Shown piece by piece: positions 61,413-64,000 of a stretch of DNA of 64,000 bases; position 1 is the first letter of the stretch, and each line of letters starts with the position of its first letter. The translations under genes were made by a program, and so were the position numbers. The notes beneath the pieces were generated by a model. The model was given only the letters and a program-made list of their open reading frames with translations, was not told where the DNA came from and ran no database searches. The DNA is from Micromonospora rubida (GTDB lineage: Bacteria > Actinomycetota > Actinomycetes > Mycobacteriales > Micromonosporaceae), in the NCBI RefSeq assembly GCF_009908295.1, contig NZ_JAAALO010000006.1, positions 248,001-312,000 on the forward strand. The letters are read 5' to 3'.

Positions 61413-62879
61413 TCAGGAACGGGCCAGCCGGCGCAGCAACGAGTCGGCGCCCAGCGGGTACGCGCCGTGCCGGCGCACCCCGTCGGCGACCTCCCGGTCG
61501 GAGGAGACCACCACCACCGGCCGGCCGGCCGGCTCGGCCCGGACCAGCCGCCGGATCAGCTCGTCGGCGGTCTCGCCCTTGTGGGAGAAGAGCACCCGCA
61601 CGCCGCGCGGGGTGGGCGGCAGGCCGTGCATCCGCTCCGCGCCGTCGAAGACGACGGTGACCTCGTCCCCGGTCTGGGCCGCGATCCCGCCCAACCCGGT
61701 GATCAACCGCTTGCGCTGCTGTTCCAGGGACATCTCGCCGAAGCCGCGCTTGGTCACGTTGTAGCCGTCGACCACCAGGTGCGCCTTGGGCAGCGCGAGG
61801 AGCTGGTCGAGCCGGGCCGGGTCGTCGGTGTCGCGGGCGCGGGTGGCGGCGCGGGCCGGGGTGGGCGCCGACCGGTCGGCGAAGGCGTCGGCGACGAAGT
61901 CGGCGGGGAGCTGGTCGACCGGGTCCAGCGCCAGCTCGCGGCGCAGCCCGACGGCTGCCTGCCCGATCGTCTCCAGCAGCAACCACAGCCTCGCGTCATC
62001 GACCGAGCGGGCCTCCTTCGCGCTGACCCGGGCCACGCCGGCCGCCGCCTCGGCATCGGCCAGCCGGGCCCGGGCGCGGCGCAGCTCGGCGTCCGCGTCG
62101 GCCGCGGCCCGGGAGGCCCGGCCCCGCTCGGTGGCCAGCAACTCGCCGGCCTTGCGCTCCCGGGCCTGGGTCTCCCGCAGGGTACGGGCGAGCTGGCGGC
62201 TCTCCTCGCGGAGCTGGCCGAGCTCCTCGCGGACCCGGGCCAGCTCGTCGCGGAGCTTGTCGGCCTCCACCCGGGCCACTGCCCGGTCGTGCTCGGCCCG
62301 GCCGGCCCGCTGCTCGGCCTCGCGGATCAGCTCGTCGACGACGGCCTTGTCCGCCTCGGCCCGCACCGCCGCGCCGCTGGCCTCGATCAGCTCGCGCCAG
62401 CCCCGGGGCCGGGCCAGGTACGCCAGGGCGGCCACCTCGACCGGGTCGGCGGCGGCCGGGGCGGTGCCCTCGACCACGGCGGCGCCGAGGTCGCCGGCGT
62501 CGGCGAGCACCCGGGCGGTGATCCGCTGCCGGAACAGCGGGTCGGCGGCGAGCTGGGCGGCGATCACCGACGCGCCGAGCCGGGCCCGGCGGTTGGGGGC
62601 GAACTTGGCCACCCGGCGCAGCGGCACCGGCACCTCGTCGCCGGGCAGGACCGGCAGCACGGCGGCCGTGAGCGCGACGATCCGCTGGCGTACCGGCTCC
62701 GGCAGTGTCGGCTCCGGCTCCCCGGGGGGCGGCTCGGACGGGTCGGGGCGCGACGGGTCGGGCCCGTGACGCAGGTCGGACGTGGGGTCGGTGTCCGGGG
62801 AGTCCTCACCGGGGTGGCGCATGGCACCGGCCGACACCTCCCCCGGGAGGTTGTCGTCGTGGGGCTCGGTGAGGGGCAT
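61413..62879 (-). CDS. NYN/YacP-domain RNase-like protein with coiled coil
   Basis: The 488-residue protein has a disordered acidic/Pro N terminus (to about 55), a helical region (VRQRIVALTAAVLPVLPGDE, VAKFAPNRRARLGASVIAAQ), a long coiled coil (about 180-300: EADKLRDELARVREELGQLR), and a C-terminal NYN PIN-like nuclease domain. The latter starts LVVDGYNVTKRGFGEMS and continues TVVFDGAERM and VVVSSDREVADGVRRHGAY, with the acidic residues of the metal site. It probably acts on RNA. ATG at 62879 has a GGAGA ribosome binding site. It is divergent from the DEDDh nuclease. Confidence 0.9.
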   Translation of the reverse strand: MPLTEPHDDNLPGEVSAGAMRHPGEDSPDTDPTSDLRHGPDPSRPDPSEPPPGEPEPTLPEPVRQRIVALTAAVLPVLPGDEVPVPLRRVAKFAPNRRARLGASVIAAQLAADPLFRQRITARVLADAGDLGAAVVEGTAPAAADPVEVAALAYLARPRGWRELIEASGAAVRAEADKAVVDELIREAEQRAGRAEHDRAVARVEADKLRDELARVREELGQLREESRQLARTLRETQARERKAGELLATERGRASRAAADADAELRRARARLADAEAAAGVARVSAKEARSVDDARLWLLLETIGQAAVGLRRELALDPVDQLPADFVADAFADRSAPTPARAATRARDTDDPARLDQLLALPKAHLVVDGYNVTKRGFGEMSLEQQRKRLITGLGGIAAQTGDEVTVVFDGAERMHGLPPTPRGVRVLFSHKGETADELIRRLVRAEPAGRPVVVVSSDREVADGVRRHGAYPLGADSLLRRLARS

Positions 62880-62993
62880 GTGGCAAGTCTCCCACCGCGG
62901 CCGGGCCCACCGCCCGGTGAGTGAGCCGATCTCTCATCCTAGACCGGTGACGACGTCTGGGGCCGCTGATGCGGGAGTGTCGCACCTACGGAC

Positions 62994-62999
62994 TAGCGT
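62994..62999 (+). promoter_or_regulatory. -10 hexamer TAGCGT of the last gene, leaderless type
   Basis: TAGCGT is followed by 7 nt and the GTG at 63007. An earlier GTG (62998) overlaps the hexamer itself, which argues for 63007 as the start. Confidence 0.5.
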
Positions 63000-63006
63000 G
63001 CCGCAG

Positions 63007-64000
63007 GTGGCACGAGAGGAGTACGTCCAGCAGGCGCTGGCCGGTCTGGACCGGGCCGCCGGCGACGGGGTGGACCCGGCCCTGCCGCTGTACGCGACGA
63101 CCTTCGTGGTGGTCGACCTGGAGACCACCGGCGGCGCGCCGGACGGCGGCGGGATCACCGAGATCGGCGCGGTCAAGGTGCGCGGCGGCGAACAGCTGGG
63201 GGTGCTGGCCACCCTGGTCGACCCGGGCGTGCCGATCCCGCCGTTCATCACCGTGCTGACCGGGATCACCCAGGCCATGCTGATCCCCGCCCCGCCGATC
63301 GAGCAGGTGCTGCCGAGCTTCCTGGAGTTCATCACCGACGCCGTGCTGGTCGCCCACAACGCCCCCTACGACGTCGGCTTCCTGAAGGCGGCCTGCGCGC
63401 GGCACGGCTACCGCTGGCCCAACCCCCGGGTGCTGGACACCGCGGCGCTGGCGCGCCGGGTGCTCACCCGCGACGAGGTGCCCAACCGCAAGCTGGGCAC
63501 CCTGGCGGCGTACTTCCGCACCGCGACCCAGCCCACCCACCGGGCCCTCGACGACGCGAAGGCCACCGTCGACGTGCTGCACGGGCTGATCGCCAGGCTG
63601 GGCGGGCATCGGGTCGACACGGTCGGCGAGGCGATCGAGTTCGCCCGGGCGGTCACCCCGACCCAGCGGCGCAAGCGGCACCTCGCCGACGGGCTGCCGA
63701 AGGTCCCCGGGGTCTACATCTTCCGGGCCGCCGACGACCGGCCGCTCTACATCGGCACCTCCGGCGACATCGCCACCCGGGTGCGCAGCTACTTCACCGC
63801 CGCCGAGAAGCGGGCCCGGATCTCCGAGATGCTCGCCGTCGCCGAGCGGGTGGACGCCGTCGAGTGCGCCCACTCGCTGGAGGCGGAGGTGCGCGAGCTG
63901 CGGCTGATCGGCGCGCACGCGCCGCCGTACAACCGGCGGTCGAAGTATCCCGAGCGGATGGTCTGGCTCAAGCTCACCGACGGGCCGTACCCCCGGTTGT
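63007..64000 (+). CDS. DEDDh exonuclease fused to a GIY-YIG nuclease domain (3' end outside window)
   Basis: About 331 codons are visible. The N-terminal DnaQ-like domain shows FVVVDLETTGGAPDGGGITE (motif I), VAHNAPYDVGFLKAACARHG (motif II) and HRALDDAKATVDVL (His-x4-Asp). From about residue 225, LPKVPGVYIFRAADDRPLYIG and TSGDIATRVRSYFTAAEKR form a UvrC-type GIY-YIG domain with AHSLEAEVRELRLI. This two-nuclease fusion is the Rv2191 arrangement in mycobacteria (from memory) and suggests a UvrC-like role in DNA repair. The frame runs past the window edge. Confidence 0.93.
   Translation, partial: MAREEYVQQALAGLDRAAGDGVDPALPLYATTFVVVDLETTGGAPDGGGITEIGAVKVRGGEQLGVLATLVDPGVPIPPFITVLTGITQAMLIPAPPIEQVLPSFLEFITDAVLVAHNAPYDVGFLKAACARHGYRWPNPRVLDTAALARRVLTRDEVPNRKLGTLAAYFRTATQPTHRALDDAKATVDVLHGLIARLGGHRVDTVGEAIEFARAVTPTQRRKRHLADGLPKVPGVYIFRAADDRPLYIGTSGDIATRVRSYFTAAEKRARISEMLAVAERVDAVECAHSLEAEVRELRLIGAHAPPYNRRSKYPERMVWLKLTDGPYPRL

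Noticed and set aside
62969..63259. ATG at 62969 as the start of the last gene
   Set aside because: It is in another frame whose translation is Arg/Pro-rich noise; the DEDDh motifs lie in the frame of GTG 63007.

Overview
The window is very GC-rich actinobacterial DNA. Coding is dense on both strands, GTG starts are common and ATGA/GTGA overlaps are frequent. Gene content points to the Micromonosporaceae (Micromonospora or Salinispora type): a dispersed glycosyl-carotenoid locus, an actinobacterial SOS mutasome, a PASTA kinase, RNase AS and a PimB-type mannosyltransferase. This placement is inferred from gene content and remembered gene order; no database was searched. No rRNA, tRNA, insertion sequence, prophage or CRISPR array was recognised.

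Layout. (1) 0-8 kb: a partial methyltransferase, a 59-residue ORF, then a leftward operon of HEPN-domain protein, ImuA', ImuB and DnaE2. Two LexA boxes lie upstream, with a structured leader between them and the first gene. (2) 8-15 kb: an EamA transporter, a YbaK deacylase and a translationally coupled carotenoid-tailoring run (CrtA-like monooxygenase, GNAT, CruF-like hydratase, glycosyltransferase, CrtI/CrtD-type desaturase), closed by a 20-bp hairpin. (3) 15-25 kb: CDP-alcohol transferase, metF, a frameshifted XRE regulator, polyprenyl synthase, an Rv2175c-like regulator divergent from a PknL-like kinase, endonuclease IV, threonine aldolase and class II DAHP synthase. (4) 25-33 kb: secreted chitinase and SGNH lipase, glutathione peroxidase, a DEDDh exonuclease, an odd globin-reductase fusion, an XRE plus flavoprotein pair of lower GC, and a GNAT. 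(5) 33-43 kb: DUF2203, proC, a PPi-type phosphofructokinase, a split-barrel flavoprotein, RNase AS, a Crp-type regulator beside a giant class III adenylate cyclase, and a plsC with an internal in-frame deletion. (6) 43-58 kb: otsA, a hydrolase lacking its serine, a flavin monooxygenase, an EEP nuclease, ROK glucokinase, SRPBCC protein, FadD, a histidine kinase/response regulator pair, a DUF574 methyltransferase and a GGDEF-EAL protein. (7) 58-64 kb: a repeat-filled gap, a PimB-like glycosyltransferase, M48 protease, small ORFs, a NYN-domain protein and the start of a DEDDh plus GIY-YIG nuclease.

How it fits together. Gene order from metF to the last nuclease broadly follows the Mycobacterium tuberculosis Rv2172c-Rv2191 neighbourhood (from memory), so most of the window is conserved core chromosome. 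The accessory or decaying spots stand out against that: the XRE pseudogene, the XRE/flavoprotein pair, the deleted plsC and several minisatellites. Ten genes have a TANNNT -10 hexamer 6-7 nt before the start codon and no ribosome binding site, which suggests leaderless mRNAs. I used this pattern to choose several starts.
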